In this document: piece by piece, positions 31,984-44,122 of the stretch
Layout: each line of letters opens with the position of its first letter
Position numbering within the stretch: position 1 is the stretch's first letter
NCBI GenBank assembly: GCA_964020085.1
Contig: OZ026604.1
Span: 18,246,758 to 18,310,757 of the forward strand
Direction of reading: 5' to 3'
Source of the DNA: Micromussa lordhowensis
Lineage: Eukaryota > Cnidaria > Anthozoa > Scleractinia > Lobophylliidae
Length of the DNA stretch: 64,000 nucleotides
The notes under the pieces: generated by a model
The model's input: only the letters and a program-made list of their open reading frames with translations
What the model was told of the DNA's origin: nothing
Databases searched by the model: none
Program-made: the position numbers and the translations under genes

Positions 31984-34900
31984 ATGGCGGTTGTTCCACG
32001 AAAAATAATTCTTAACCTACAAATGGCAGGAGCGATGGTGTTGATAATAACAGGATATTTTGATCGTCTGGAAGCTATCGAGCAACCGGACAATATGTCT
32101 TTTCCTTTAAGTTATATTGCTTTGCCGGTATGGACTGGAGCTCTGGTAAGTATAAACACTAAGACATTTTGCACGCTGAAACTGCTTGCTGTACAGGTAC
32201 CAGTTCAAAACAACTAAACATGCGGATTTGAGCGTACCGAATTCGTTGCAGAAATCTGAACACTTTCTATTTTACGCCGTGTAAAAACCAGCTCGGCCCA
32301 CCGAAGGAATAAAACAACTCGGACGCCGTACTTCTTGTCTCGAGCTTTCGATTCGCCACTTACCCAGAGAGTCTATATCATCGTGTCACTTGATGTTGGT
32401 TCATGCAAATATAGACATTTATATATGGCCATGGCTCTCCCGGTCTCCAGCCATAGACGAGTATTCATTCCAAGGAGAGAAAAATATAACTCTCGCTTAG
32501 TCAGATCAGTGGTCTATATAGTTTATCGGAGGATGTACAGTATTATTTTACGCTTGCGCTTTATATAACCGCTTTTCGTTATGTGATTTTTATCTGTTCC
32601 AATCGAGGGATATTCTGCGCTGTGAACACAATAGCCTAAAGGTTAGTCAATCGGTTTATCGTACCTCGCTCACTGCTCTTGCTGAATTAATGGAAAACTT
32701 TATTTATTTACAGTGTACTCGCTCGACAGAATGAGATGATAATCGCTTTCGACAACCCATCGTTGAATCCATAAAGTTATTCTCGGAAGAATACTAATTA
32801 ATTCCTGAATGCATGGTGCTCGAAGGGTTTTACTCATGTAGTTAAAGTATTTAAAGAAGCTTGGGAGGTATCTGGAGGAAGCTTACTCATGACTTGAAGC
32901 CTTCAAATCGTCGTTTCGTCGTGAAGTGAAGACAATGCTATTATCATAAAATGTTTTGTTTGTTTACATTCACCTTGTCTATGAATAATATCGTCGCTTT
33001 GCTTCGCTAAGTCGGTGGATAATGATTTCGCAGATTCGTCAAATTTCGTCTTACTTTCATCATATCCGTTCATCAATAAGTCGAAGCAGTAGCCGATCTG
33101 TTGGCAATCCGTAAAATGTTTCGCAATATGTGATCATAATACAATAGGGACATGTCTCATTAACATAATTAACAAGAGTACAAAAGTCCGACCGGATCGA
33201 CTCGGACCCTCAGTCCGGGTCGGATCAGCTCGGATCGACTCGGATCAACTCGGATCATAAAAGAAAAACAAAATAGAGGAAATTGAAACTTTAACCCATT
33301 TGAAAGTTAAATTCCTCACCAAAATAGGCCAAATCAAGAAGACTTGCTACGTTTCTCTGCTCAGTGTTGTCTAGCCGCCATTTTGTATTGTTAGTGCCAG
33401 TTCCTCGCGGATCCTTGTCCCTAAATACTAGAATTGTAAATTTTAACTAGATATGTAATGCCTTCTTGGAACCTTTTCACATAAAGCTAGTTTTGTTCAA
33501 TACAAACGTATGCTTTCACATTAATTTACACGGTAATATTAAAAGTTTATGTGGACAGGGATACGCAGCCATTTCCCGCGAAAAGGCAGTGATCACCCAT
33601 GATGTGGCTGTCAAGTCGATGGTAATCTTACATAACAATGAGTGGAAGCAAATTAGACACTTCGTGACACGTCGTGACACTTCGTGGCACATCGTGACTC
33701 TTTATATGAGGAAACAATGAATGAGACCAGGTTAGGAGCTCACCATGCATATGTTGTTTACATGTCTCCAGCTTTCCGGCTAGTTCCATCTTGGCGTTCG
33801 TTCGGTTAGTTCCACTCAGGTTTGCTTGCGGTTACCTTTCATTTTGTGGCTTGGGTGAGACTGAATTACATCAAGAGGTTCTCCTGATTACATATATTTG
33901 ACGTGTAGTACGCCTTTAGTAAAAAAAAATCGAATTCTTGCCGGCAGCGCTCCGAGGGGGTGTACCGGTGGGTACGGGTACACAAAGTGGGTACCGGTAA
34001 GTGGATGTATCCTGAATCACATGTCGAGCAACCGTCATAAGCAAGTGTGCAAATTGGTTCCACTCATTGAGAACAAAGAACGTACGGCCACATGGTACAA
34101 AATCCGCCATGCTGGAGAACAACCTACGTGTAGGTACATAAGAAAACAAAGAAAAGTCTAGCTTGACTGGTTGAAATCGCTTAGTTTTGGAGGCTGTCAC
34201 ATTCTTTTTGCCTTCCAGTATGGCGGATTTTGTACCACTTGACGGTATGCTGCAAAAGGCCTATTCGGCTTCTCATTTCAGATTGCCATTACTGCAGGCT
34301 GTGGCTTTGCTGTGAGAAGCAAGGCGTATCTGACGCAAAATTCTGCCCTGGTGAGAGAATCTTTTGATGTTTTTGTTGGCCTTTGCTCTTAATGAATCTG
34401 TTGTTCTATTTATATTGCGTGTCCTCGCTCAGCTTTCCTGTCCATAATCCGCATAAATTGAATAAGATCAAATTCACTCATGTAGGAAACACTTCACCAA
34501 TAGCGATGATAGAAAGGTGTAAATAACTTACAGGCGGCCTTTGACTCGCGTCTCTGAAATGAAAGAAAAATTCGTGTCACTAGCAGGATTCGAACCGCAT
34601 CTCCTCTCATACTAGTTGGCTTTGATATCCACTACACCATCGCGGCAACCGCGCTGGATATATAGAAACTTCTTGATGTGAGTAGATAGAACGTGGCCAA
34701 TCCAAGGGACATTTTTCCTTCATGCGACATTTGCGTGTTTCATGGCGGCTCCCCTCGAGGTTACGTAACAAGTAGAATGGAAACAATTTGAGCCCGAAAA
34801 GCCTTAGAAACACTCGTGTTGAGAAAAGAAACTCGAATTTGAGTTATTGATATAGCTTTAAGTAATTAAAGACCACAGCAGTTTTATGTATAAGGACTGT

Positions 34901-37900
34901 AAATCCACGTGCATCTGTCATATCTTTTACTATTTGTCATATTGTCTTTTTAAAGGGAATTTCCCTTTACCTTCTTTACGTTTACTTATTCAAGCTTGTT
35001 TTACTTATTCAAAGCGTTCTAATGATATCTTAATATTTTCTTTAGGTTCCTGTCCATAAAGCGCTAAACATAACTTCTTCCATATTGTGTGGCTTTATCT
35101 TGGTCCGGTATGGTGAAGTAGGAGTAGCGGTTTATGCGGCAGATTTTGCACTCAAACAAAATGCAGATGGTTTTTATTACTTCTCTGATGACTCGGACGA
35201 GGACACAAATCTCCCTCACCTGACAACAATTTCTGTTATGGCTTTAATTGAGTTGTTTCTTTCGATATTGGGTGCATTAGCCTTTCAAGAAAGATCTTCG
35301 CATTTCCAGGTAAACTCATTTGCTCATCAACTCATCCACTTTAATAATTAGAGTAAGAGTTTTAAAATGACTGAGGTAAATCGCACAGCCTTCTCAGTTC
35401 TAGGACTATGCGGTATGCAGGCTTCACGCCAAGAGCTGTCTCCCTAGCAAAGAGAAGTCAGGTTGTTTTTCTAGAGTGTATCTAGAGTAGATCTAGAGTG
35501 GTTACCAGTGAGAATGTATCTACACAACCGTCTGGCGATAATGACTTTTAAAGTGTATGACTGGGTGTACGGCGGACACCTTATCTTTTAGATATACCCA
35601 AAGGGCTAGCATCTCCAAACGAACAGCAAGAAACTCGCAGAGTTTACAGATTTACAAAACCGCAACTGGACAAAGAACATTCTTCTATAAAACTGTTAAA
35701 CTCTGGAACTCATTAGACGCTTAAAACCTTCAAGAAAGTCACGCGTCAACTTCAAACGTATTGAGAAAACAGTTAATTTCCAAGTTTCCAAAGTCTTAAG
35801 GCCTCCACTGCCGCTCTCCGGCGGAATCATCAGTTTGCGCTGTCCGGGTCATTTTCCATGACCCCATGGTATCCCCCGATTGTAAATCCTTGCTTAGCAG
35901 TACTAATCCCAGGGGGGAGGACAGGGGTGCTCGTTGTAAATTTTGAAAAGATCCCCTAAGAGGTATCAACATCCTGTTTTGTTGGCGTGGCTTGATTTTT
36001 TTCCCACCCCTAAGAGCTACGTACCAATTTGTAAAGAACACACTATCCCTGTCATTTTTTTTATCGGCTTAGTATCCTTACAGGTACCGTGAGAGCTCCC
36101 AATGTGTACCTTTTGAGGCTGAACACACTGAGAGGTACGAAAAGACGGGCACTCCCACCCTTTTTACATGGGGTCCCCCCCCCCCCCCTCGCTCCGGATT
36201 CTATGATTCCTTCACTCTTCAGCAAGAATGCGAGGACCTGTTGAAACCTCAGAGAACTAGTGAAAAACAAAATTGACAAACGATGGATTCAAAAGAGGCC
36301 ATTTGTCAATCTCAAATAGATCGTATACCACCACCTCGCGGGCTGCGCTTGGCAGCTAGTTAATGAGCTGAGCTCTCGTAAACATATGAAAAACGTTATT
36401 TCTGATATTGTAATCGGGGACAGGAAAATTAGTTCTGCATCCGAAATGGCTGAAGCATTTAACTGCCACTTTGCTAACATTGGTCATGACTTGGCAAGAG
36501 ATATACCTACTGCTGATACTGTTCCAGAAAGCTATCTTATCTCAACCGACTCCACTTTCTCTTTTAAAAGTTGTAGCTCCAATGAAGTCCGAAAACTACT
36601 TGAAAAATTAGAAACTAAGAAATCGACTGGACTGGACAATTTGCCATCCGAGATGCTCAAAATAGCGGCCGGTGTTGTGGCGCCATCCCTGGCATTCTTG
36701 TTCAATCAATCGATTTCCTCTGGTATTGTTCCAGCTGAATGGAAACTAGCTAGAGTGACGCCAATTTTCAAAAAGGGCAAAAGACAAGATGTAAACGACT
36801 ACCGGCCCATCTCGATTATTCCTGCTGTCGCTAAAGTGTTCGAAAGAATAATTTACGACCAATTTTTCAAGTATCTGAATGATAACGATCTCTTAGTTAA
36901 CTGTCAATCTGGGTTTAGATCACTTCATAGTACACTAACGTCCTTAATTGAAGCTTCTAACAGTTGGTCTGTCAATATTGACAACGGTCTTATAAATGGT
37001 GTAATCTTCATAGACTTAAAAAAGGCCTTTTACACTATTGACCACAAGATTCTCTTACGAAAGCTAACTAGTTATGGCATTGATCATAGGGCCCTAAAGT
37101 GGTTTGACTCCTATCTAAGCGATCGTCAACAAAAATGTGTAGTCAACGGTGAGCTGTCTGGTGCGCGTGCTGTTACCTGTGGTGTCCCACAGGGAAGTCT
37201 CATTGGTCCCCTTCTCTTCCTGATCTATATTAACGACTTGCCGAACTGTCTAAGTAAATCCTTACCACGAATGTACGCCGACGATACAAGTATCAGCATC
37301 GCCGCTAGTAGCTTACCGGAACTTGAATTAGCATTAAATACTGAACTAGCTAACCTTCATGAATGGCTTAATCAATAAGCTCAGCCTGAATATTGCCAAA
37401 ACTGAATTAATGTTAATAGGCTCACGGCAGAGACTTGCTACTACAATTGGCCACTCACTTACAGTACAAATTGAAGGTCACGAAATTGATAGAGTGCCCT
37501 ATACCAAATCCTTAGGACTTTACATCGATCAAAATCTTTCCTGGTCCAAACATGTTAATGAGACTGCCAAGACTGTCTCCTCTGGCATAGGTGCACTTAA
37601 AAGATTGAGGCCATTCATTTGCGAAGATACAGCAATATTGCTATATAGAGCTCTTATTGAGCCATATTTTGATTATTGCTGCCCTGTGTGGGACGGTCTC
37701 AGCAACGAGTTAGCCGACAAATTACAAAAACTACAAAATCGCGCCATTCGAGTTATAACAAAGTCTGATTACTATTCTAGCGCTACCGCCCTTCGCGGTA
37801 AGTTGGGATGGGATAATCTCTGTACCAGAAGAAAAAAGCAAAAATTGAAATTGATGTTTAAAATTTTAAATGATCAGTCTCCAGAGTACCTGAAAGGCCT

Positions 37901-38423
37901 ATTTCAGCCCTTCAGCACGGGCTATAGCCTTAGGAATAGTGATAACAAATTGGCTCTACCTAAGCCCCGTACCGATTTTTTGAAACGTAGCTTCTCCTAT
38001 AGTGGAGCACATTCGTGGAATAGCCTTCCATCTGACGTCAGAGCCATTAGATCCTATACTAATTTCAGAAATAGGATAGATCACCAATTGTCCACCTCGT
38101 ACTCCCACACGGCAAACATGTAAAACAGTTTTATTTTTTAAATAATTATCTTGTAACTGATGTTTTTACCGTGTATAAATAAAGTGTATGTATGTATGTA
38201 TGTATGTATGGCTAACTTACCAGCGAGTGAATGATTTAAGTAAGTTCATTGTTGTTTGTAACCTTGTAACAGCTCTTAATTCTCTCTAACTCTGTTGTTG
38301 TTATTTTCGCAGCTCTTTCACTATGGAAAGGATCCTTATTATAATCGGAAACAAAATCAGATGCCACCAAGACACGTTTCAGGAGAGAATTCAAGAAGAT
38401 CAGACGCCATAGACGTAACTTAG
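31984..38423 (+). CDS. MS4A-3: CD20/MS4A-like four-pass membrane protein, 201 aa
   Basis: Exons 31984-32145, 34282-34350, 35046-35309 and 38313-38423 (TAG) join in phase 0. The start ATG (31984) gives 'MAVVPRKIILN'. The first membrane segment follows directly ('MAGAMVLIITGYFD'); TM2 spans the first junction ('LPVWTGAL' + 'IAITAGCGFAV'); TM3 is 'ITSSILCGFILVRYG' and TM4 'TISVMALIELFLSILGALAF'. The loop between TM3 and TM4 is longer and more acidic than in genes 1 and 2 ('DDSDEDTNL'). The basic C-terminal exon (36 residues) does not resemble their tails. Conserved 'WTG.L', 'ITAG' and 'SILCGFI' blocks place it in the MS4A family (PF04103). Its last intron is expanded by two LINE insertions. Function is unknown. 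Confidence 0.77.
32146..34281. other. MS4A-3 intron 1, no gene seen
   Basis: About 2.1 kb without recognisable exons. It contains a short tandem repeat at 33184-33256 and a GGTACCGGT-rich patch near 33960-34010. Confidence 0.4.
33184..33256. repeat. Decamer repeats (GGATCRACTC)
   Basis: About five imperfect copies of the ten-base word ggatcgactc/ggatcaactc/ggatcagctc, with a small hairpin 'ggaccctcagtccgggtc' between copies. Confidence 0.6.
34545..34655 (-). mobile_element. tRNA-like sequence, probably SINE head
   Basis: On the minus strand 'tggtgtagtggat' fits an internal A-box and 'ggttcgaatcc' a B-box, about 45 bases apart. The T-arm stem does not pair well and no acceptor stem closes, so it is not a functional tRNA. 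It is probably a SINE head or tRNA pseudogene, in MS4A-3 intron 2. Confidence 0.45.
35490..35770 (+). mobile_element. LINE ORF2 C-terminal relic
   Basis: The plus strand read in one frame gives 'WLPVRMYLHNRLAIMTFKVY' and later 'KLLNSG' with 'VTRQLQTY', interrupted by stops. This is the usual 'LHWLPVR...LWNSLP...FK..LKT' ending of cnidarian non-LTR elements. Dead copy in the last MS4A-3 intron. Confidence 0.55.
36317..38210 (+). mobile_element. CR1/L2-like LINE, 5'-truncated and frameshifted, with (TATG)n tail
   Basis: Two overlapping frames (36386-37375 and 37359-38123) together encode the reverse-transcriptase part of ORF2: 'TPIFKKGKRQDVNDYRPIS', 'FIDLKKAF', 'GVPQGSLIGPLLFLIYIND' and the catalytic 'MYADDTS' (about 37272). 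The second frame carries the C-terminal region ending 'WNSLPSDVRAI'. A frameshift at about 37370 and loss of the endonuclease part make it inactive. The 3' end has 'aataaagtgtatg' and (TATG)n at 38185-38210. It is inserted in sense orientation in MS4A-3 intron 3, 103 bp before the last exon. Confidence 0.85.
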
Positions 38424-38941
38424 TTCTTTTGTTCGTATTGTTATGCATTTTCAGACATGAACGATCTCACAAAGAAAGAAACTCGATGTTTTTTTTTTTT
38501 TGGCCACGGATTGCTTAACTTGTACCTGCTTTTTCAATAGGTTGTTTTTATCAAGGAGAGTGCTGGGAAATCTCCTTGCACCTTGTACCAAATGTGGCTG
38601 ATTAGCTCAGGAATGGCATAAGGAAACATTAATACCGGTAATACACACAGGTGTGTCAACAAAACCAAATACAGTCGAGTCAACAGGCTTATAAATCACC
38701 TACGTTGACCTTACTGGGGCGGCCTAGCTAAGTTTCAATTATGTGCGCGCTTCTTACAAATGTACACAAAAAATCAATCTGTACGTCTAGACCTTCAAGA
38801 GCTATAAACGTTAAGTCTAAGGCTATGTAAGAATATAACTGTGGTCAGCTTATAGAAATTGTAATGGTTTTCTTTTATAAGCACAGAGCTAATTTTTTGT
38901 CTTATTTACCTTCGAAGTCAAAAATAACCAAATTAAAGTCG

Positions 38942-39690
38942 ATTTTTCTTATGTTTATGAACACGTATCACGGATAGTGAGGTCAACCTCGCATCCGAAA
39001 TAACGCTTCGAAGAGGCGTCTTAAGCCTCTTCATGCTGCTGAAGCTTTTCAGTGCAGCACACATGGACACAGGATACGTCAGGAGGGTCTTGATGGTTAC
39101 ATAAATCCCAGGGTAAAATTCTGTGTTTCCAGTCCAGCGTTTCCATCAATGTCTGCGGAATGACTTCTTTAACCGGGAGCCACTTGTGACGCCACCTAGT
39201 CACCTCGCGTTTGAATTATCTAGGGACAAATGCATGTCTTTGCCACAGTGGTCATAGATCGAGATATCATCTACGCTCTTTTCAGTCAGGTCTTGAATGT
39301 TTTCCTGAAATTCAAACTTTAGACGTTTAGACACAAATATAAAATGTAACAGTATCATCACAAGAACAAGCAACTCCCTGGCGTCAGATGTTGTGCCTGA
39401 AAGCCCTGGAAGGGTTTCACTAACAGCTCGTTGACTTACGACACAAGATGATCTAGAAAATGGAAGGTAAACTGCCCTCTTCCAATAGTCAGAAGGAGTA
39501 TCTACCTCAACGTTTTCACGGTGGTGCTGCCTCCCCGCTCTTCTAGAGATGCTTGGATTTATGTTTATGTAAAAAGCAGCTATGTCTTTTGCCCTGTGTA
39601 GCAGCGCACCCCAGACATCATCGTCATTCCTCTCCGCCTGAAGGACTGATAAACAGACTTTTGCCTCCTTGGATGCTAGAACCAGGTCTA
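38942..39690 (-). pseudogene. hAT-type transposase C-terminus relic (P52rIPK/THAP12-like)
   Basis: Read on the minus strand, broken frames give 'RAGRQHHRENVEVDTPSDYW', 'RAVYLPFLDHLVS', 'VNERLF', 'FYPGIYVTIKTLLTYPVSMC', 'MKRLKTPLRSVISDARLTSL' and 'IRVHKH'. This order is that of hAT-derived proteins of the '52 kDa repressor' kind, whose C-terminal dimerisation domain has 'LP.TSCECERSFS.LRRLKT.LRSTM...RL..LAL'. In-frame stops and frame changes show decay. It lies about 0.5 kb downstream of MS4A-3, opposite strand. Confidence 0.65.
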
Positions 39691-39782
39691 ATTCAGAGCT
39701 CTTAATATCAGATATTATTATACATTGTAGTTACCATCTGTCTTTTCATTGGCTAAAAGCCTACTGTTAATTCTGGGGAACA

Positions 39783-39846
39783 GCGCAACCTACAGATTAT
39801 TCACTAATCTGTACCTACAGATTAGTGAATAATCTGTAGGTTGCGC
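39783..39846. repeat. Near-perfect 31-bp palindrome
   Basis: 'gcgcaacctacagattattc' with 'actaatctgta' runs directly into its reverse complement, ending 'aatctgtaggttgcgc' at 39846. The loop is almost absent. Such a cruciform is probably the core of a foldback element. Confidence 0.85.
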
Positions 39847-40079
39847 GCGCAATGCATGATTTCCAAGGGTAATCATGTCAACTTCGCGCGATTCGTGTTG
39901 CTTGCCGTCAGTGAAGAAGCAGAAACATGACTTCCAAGTTTTTGCGTTCGTTCAATGTATAATAAAACAATTATTAGATTCGGTTTTTGTGATATCCAGA
40001 ATAATCATAGCCCCAAGCCAAAACAGATGGATACTGTCTTATCGCTGATTGTGAGCGAATGAGGTACCCAAGCAAATGA

Positions 40080-40254
40080 ACAGGCTTACCTTATCAACCA
40101 CCATTTGAGGTGGCAGAAATGGGAAAGGAGGTTTATTATGTTTGTAAGCCATTGCATGGTACAAAGACTAAACCCAATGTACGTGTACATAATTTTAACA
40201 TTGGTTACAATGGAAAGCAACATCCAAGCAATTAGACTCTGTATAAAGGGGGCA

Positions 40255-40291
<37 letters not shown>

Positions 40292-40420
40292 TATTGCAAG
40301 ATAATTTGGTTTTATCAACTGGGTTGATAATGTGAATTGTCCACCGTAAAGAGATTCGGAAGCTGACGTTTCGAGCGTTAGCCCTTCGTCGGAGCGAATA
40401 AACTTCGCTTATTATTGTAA
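40080..40420 (-). mobile_element. Penelope-like element relic with hammerhead-like motif
   Basis: The minus strand at about 40396-40363 reads 'cgacgaagggctaacgctcg' followed by 'aaacgtcagc', then 'ctttacggtggacaattcac' and 'gttgataaaacc'. These are familiar words of abundant cnidarian Penelope-like elements whose terminal repeats carry hammerhead ribozymes. Text near 40205-40235 ('tggttacaatggaaagcaac') recurs at 52720-52745. No reverse transcriptase is present. Confidence 0.5.
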
Positions 40421-43300
40421 AGATCGCATGCTGCCGTGGAATTTCGTTCAAGTAACGATTTAGTTCTGTAACTTGTGAGGTTTGTAAGCTATTCGGATGA
40501 ACTACCCCTTATTTTGATTGTCACTTTTGAGAGAAAGAAATCTATCTGTCAGTGAATCTTCATAGTTTCAGTTTCAGCTTTCCTCCCAACCCAAACCGAA
40601 TTGTTGAATGGTATGAATCGTTACTTTTAGAACTCTACGCCATATGATAAATGTGTATTTTATTTATCTACGTTATATAACATTCACGATTCTCGGTTAT
40701 TCAGTTATTCAAAGAATAACAAAAAAAAAACAAAAACCAAAAAAAAAGAAAACAAAAGCCAAAGAAAATTTAATTGAGCACAACATCCGCCATTAAAGAG
40801 ACTATCACAGCTTGTATTCAGTTGAAAACATGAAAGCTTGATCTCTAGGCTGCTTACAGACGGAAACAACTGACTGCAGCTTAACAGCTACGCCTATACT
40901 AACTTGGACAGAAGTCATTATTTAAGTTTCCTCAGGCAAGTAAATATTTCTTACTACTAGTAATAGTTCTCACTACATCTGCCCCCGCCTTGGATATCAC
41001 GTTTATTATGTAATGAACTGTTCAGCTTTTATTACAAAATACGTCTCCCCGGAATCGTCACAAAATAACAGGCTGATCTGACCTTTTACTCTCGTTGTAA
41101 TCCTTCAAATCAATCACACAAAATGAACAAAAATCTCTGTTATTTCAAGTATTTTCTGAGTTATTCGTACTCTTCGTGCTCGTGTCAGAGCGAACCAACG
41201 CGATTACACTCGTGCATGTGGCTGCAAGAATTATCTAATAACTAGACGCATATTTGCGTTCACTCGGGCTTTATGTTTGGGAGAAACTCTGGTTTTTTTG
41301 GACGTAGTTTCGCAAGGATTTATCTTGTAATTGTTTCTGTATCGGTATGTTGAAAATGCAGGGTTATTACTTATGTATACAAGCAGAAGTTTGAAAACAT
41401 AGTTGTTATGTAGGCTGAAGACATGTTCCTGGGCTTGGTCAAAATGTTAGGAGTTATCTCGTTTTTCATTTTTATGCGAAAGTTCAGCGTAGCGTGACAT
41501 ATTGCATATATTGTTACATCTACGCGAAAACGTGACTCTTGCTTGCAGCATATGGAGGTGTTGCATTCGGCCGCCTGTGATTAATATAGAATTAATCTAA
41601 CATACAACTTAAAGGTAACCGGAAGGTAAAGTAAATGAAGTTAACTTAAAGCAAAGTGGAGTGTTTATCAGAAGCAAACCTAAGCGCGGAGTTACTGCTT
41701 ACATAATCATTCGTCTACGTGGGAGGCATTTTTCGGAGTTTCAAGTTTCACTCCTGTGATTAAATATTCATTTCGGAACAAACATCGACAAAACGAATGA
41801 GTTCTACCTTTTGAAAGAGAATTTATACGAACAATTTTTGATAAAGACTGCAAGATTTTGTACATCAATCCTTTCGATTACCAAATTTTGAGGGAATCGG
41901 AGGTATATTTATGTATCGTTAAGTTTTTCTATTAACATTACGTAGCTCAGTTGATATAGCATGTTTATAAATGTTCGCTCATAAAGAGAACTCTCGTAAG
42001 GTTTGCGGACCAACCCGTTCCGAAAGCGCTCCTCATCTTTTAGTGTGGGTCTACCGCGAACGCTGTGTGCACATTTTGTACCCGTTTTGTATCCGTACAC
42101 AGTATTTGTGCTGATCTTCCTCCGCATAAACTCTTCTCCGTCCGCCATTACACCATGCCATGTGCTCATCAATAAAATCTTCGCGCATGCGTATTAATTA
42201 CAGAATTGCAAACTGTGGCTGAACGAAAAAAAAAAAAAAAAAAACGAAGCCGAAATTTCAACTCGGGCGTTTCCTTTGGAAAGCCCGAGTAATCATTGAA
42301 ACGACACCGTTTATAAATTCTTTACTAACTTCTGATCCTTGAGATCATAGTTAGTCGACTATGTTGAGATTGATAACAAAAGGAAACTAAACTCAGTTAC
42401 TTCGGATGCAATTTGTTCAGTGTTGTTTCTTTGAGTGGGTTATGAGTTTTGATTTGTGATCCTGATCTGTTTACTTCTACGTGTGTTGTTTGGATCCAGT
42501 CTATCGACCCCGTTGCCTATTTGTGTCAAACAAATCAAGTTCTGTACGGAACAATTCTATCCAGTACTGCTGAATGATTTATCGCGCGCGTACGCGATAC
42601 CTCTCCTGCAAGACTTACCCAGCGTTGCCTTGCGAGCTTACTCAAAAATTAACCGGGACCGCCGTGCGCGCCTAGTTTCTTCAAATCGGGCTCGATTCGC
42701 ACACTACCGATACTACACCAATATTTCACATTCTTTATACGCGGGGGGTCCTATTAATGCCTCCTCGGGTTTTGGCCTCTGGGCCAAAACCCTGCGGGGG
42801 CAATTATAAATAGATGCAGGATATCACAAAAACATATCCGAGATTAAATGTAGAGGTAAAACGCAAAAGGGCCATTTGGTGTGATCACCAAGAAACCCAT
42901 AGAAATGTTTTTGGTTTAGTTAGTTTGTTTTAAATCATATATTTACATCACTGTTGTAATCCCTTTTTTTCATACTAAAAACAGACCGCTAACTAGCTAC
43001 CACAAATATCCAGGCTTTTCAAGTGGTGTTCAACTAAACAAAGGTGTTGTTATACCAGGAAAGTTATCATAATATCGAATAATATAGTTACAGTAAAAGA
43101 AAGAGGTTATTTCTTGCGTATTTCGCCTTTAATTGCTGGTTTTCAGTGTCACGCCATTCAAAATAAAAATCAAATGAAGTCCAGAATCTGAGAAAACAAA
43201 GAAGGTGACTATGCAAAGACGTTCGCTAAGATTCAGGTCACAGCAAGTTTTCTTCTGCAAGATATAAGGAGAAGTTTTTTTCCCCCAAATTTATAGAGAT
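40421..43300. other. About 2.9 kb with no gene seen
   Basis: It contains A-rich runs (40720-40765, 42226-42245), a hairpin at 42257-42290 ('actcgggc' ... 'gcccgagt') and another at 42757-42785 ('ggttttggcc' ... 'ggccaaaacc'). The 42456-42809 open frame has no family resemblance or splice context. Confidence 0.5.
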
Positions 43301-43315
43301 TCGTGTGGAGACGCC

Positions 43316-43357
43316 ATGCTGGTGCCCATCCGGATGGGCACCAACATGGCGGCCGAA
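43316..43357. mobile_element. Hairpin element, copy 2
   Basis: 'gccatgctggtgcccatccg' is followed by the near-inverse 'gatgggcaccaacatggcgg'. It is related to 31119-31170 by its flanks; the loop sequence has changed. Confidence 0.6.
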
Positions 43358-44122
43358 AACCAACAGAAACATTTGTCACTGAGTTTTGCTACAACTGAGG
43401 GGAAATTTATCTCTCGAGGAACTAAAAAACGATTAAAATAATACTTTTTCCAATACAAGAACTGTTCAGATGGTCAAATTTCCCGAAATAAGTCACTTTT
43501 TAAACACCTCGGCTTTCATGCAAATGCCGCGTCACGCAAAAGCTTAGAAATTCAACCCATTCGGAACAAACATTTGTATATATGAATATTAGTTTTCAGC
43601 TGCTCTTATACATCATTAAAGTAAAATATCAGGAGGATCAATAGTTGTGTAGTTTGAATTTTAGTGACGTCATGTGAAAACCAGCAATTGACGTCAGGTA
43701 CAGCTACTGTTGTTGATTTGCCAATCAGTGAACTATGAGGATATTAATGAGATTAACCGTCCTTCTTAGAAATCAAATTTCTCACAATAGTTTTGGACAC
43801 CAGAACTTTAACCGTCTTCCATCAAACAGCCCAAAATTATAGCCGTCAACCGTCAAAAACTAGAAAAAAATAATACTAATAAATCTCAGATCAAAATTAA
43901 TGAGAGCTGATATACTTGAACAAATCTAACAAAAAAAATTGAATCAAGACAACAGGCTAGCTCAGTAGTGTAGTCATTATTAAATAAAGTGATTAAGTTT
44001 GATCTGAATGCAAACAGCTCTAGAACATCAATAAACTTAAAAACAATCCGTATTGATCAGCTTGTTTAGATATTATATGATAAGTGAGTTGAGAACCTGA
44101 GTGCAGGGATGATTAAGGTAAG

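Noticed and set aside
36289..36480. Minus-strand frame opposite the LINE start
   Set aside because: Shadow of the LINE coding frame.
41940..41960. tRNA-like A-box 'tagctcagttgata'
   Set aside because: No B-box or cloverleaf partner sequence follows at the right distance.
42456..42809. 117-codon plus-strand frame
   Set aside because: No recognisable domain, no splice context, and its end runs through a hairpin element.
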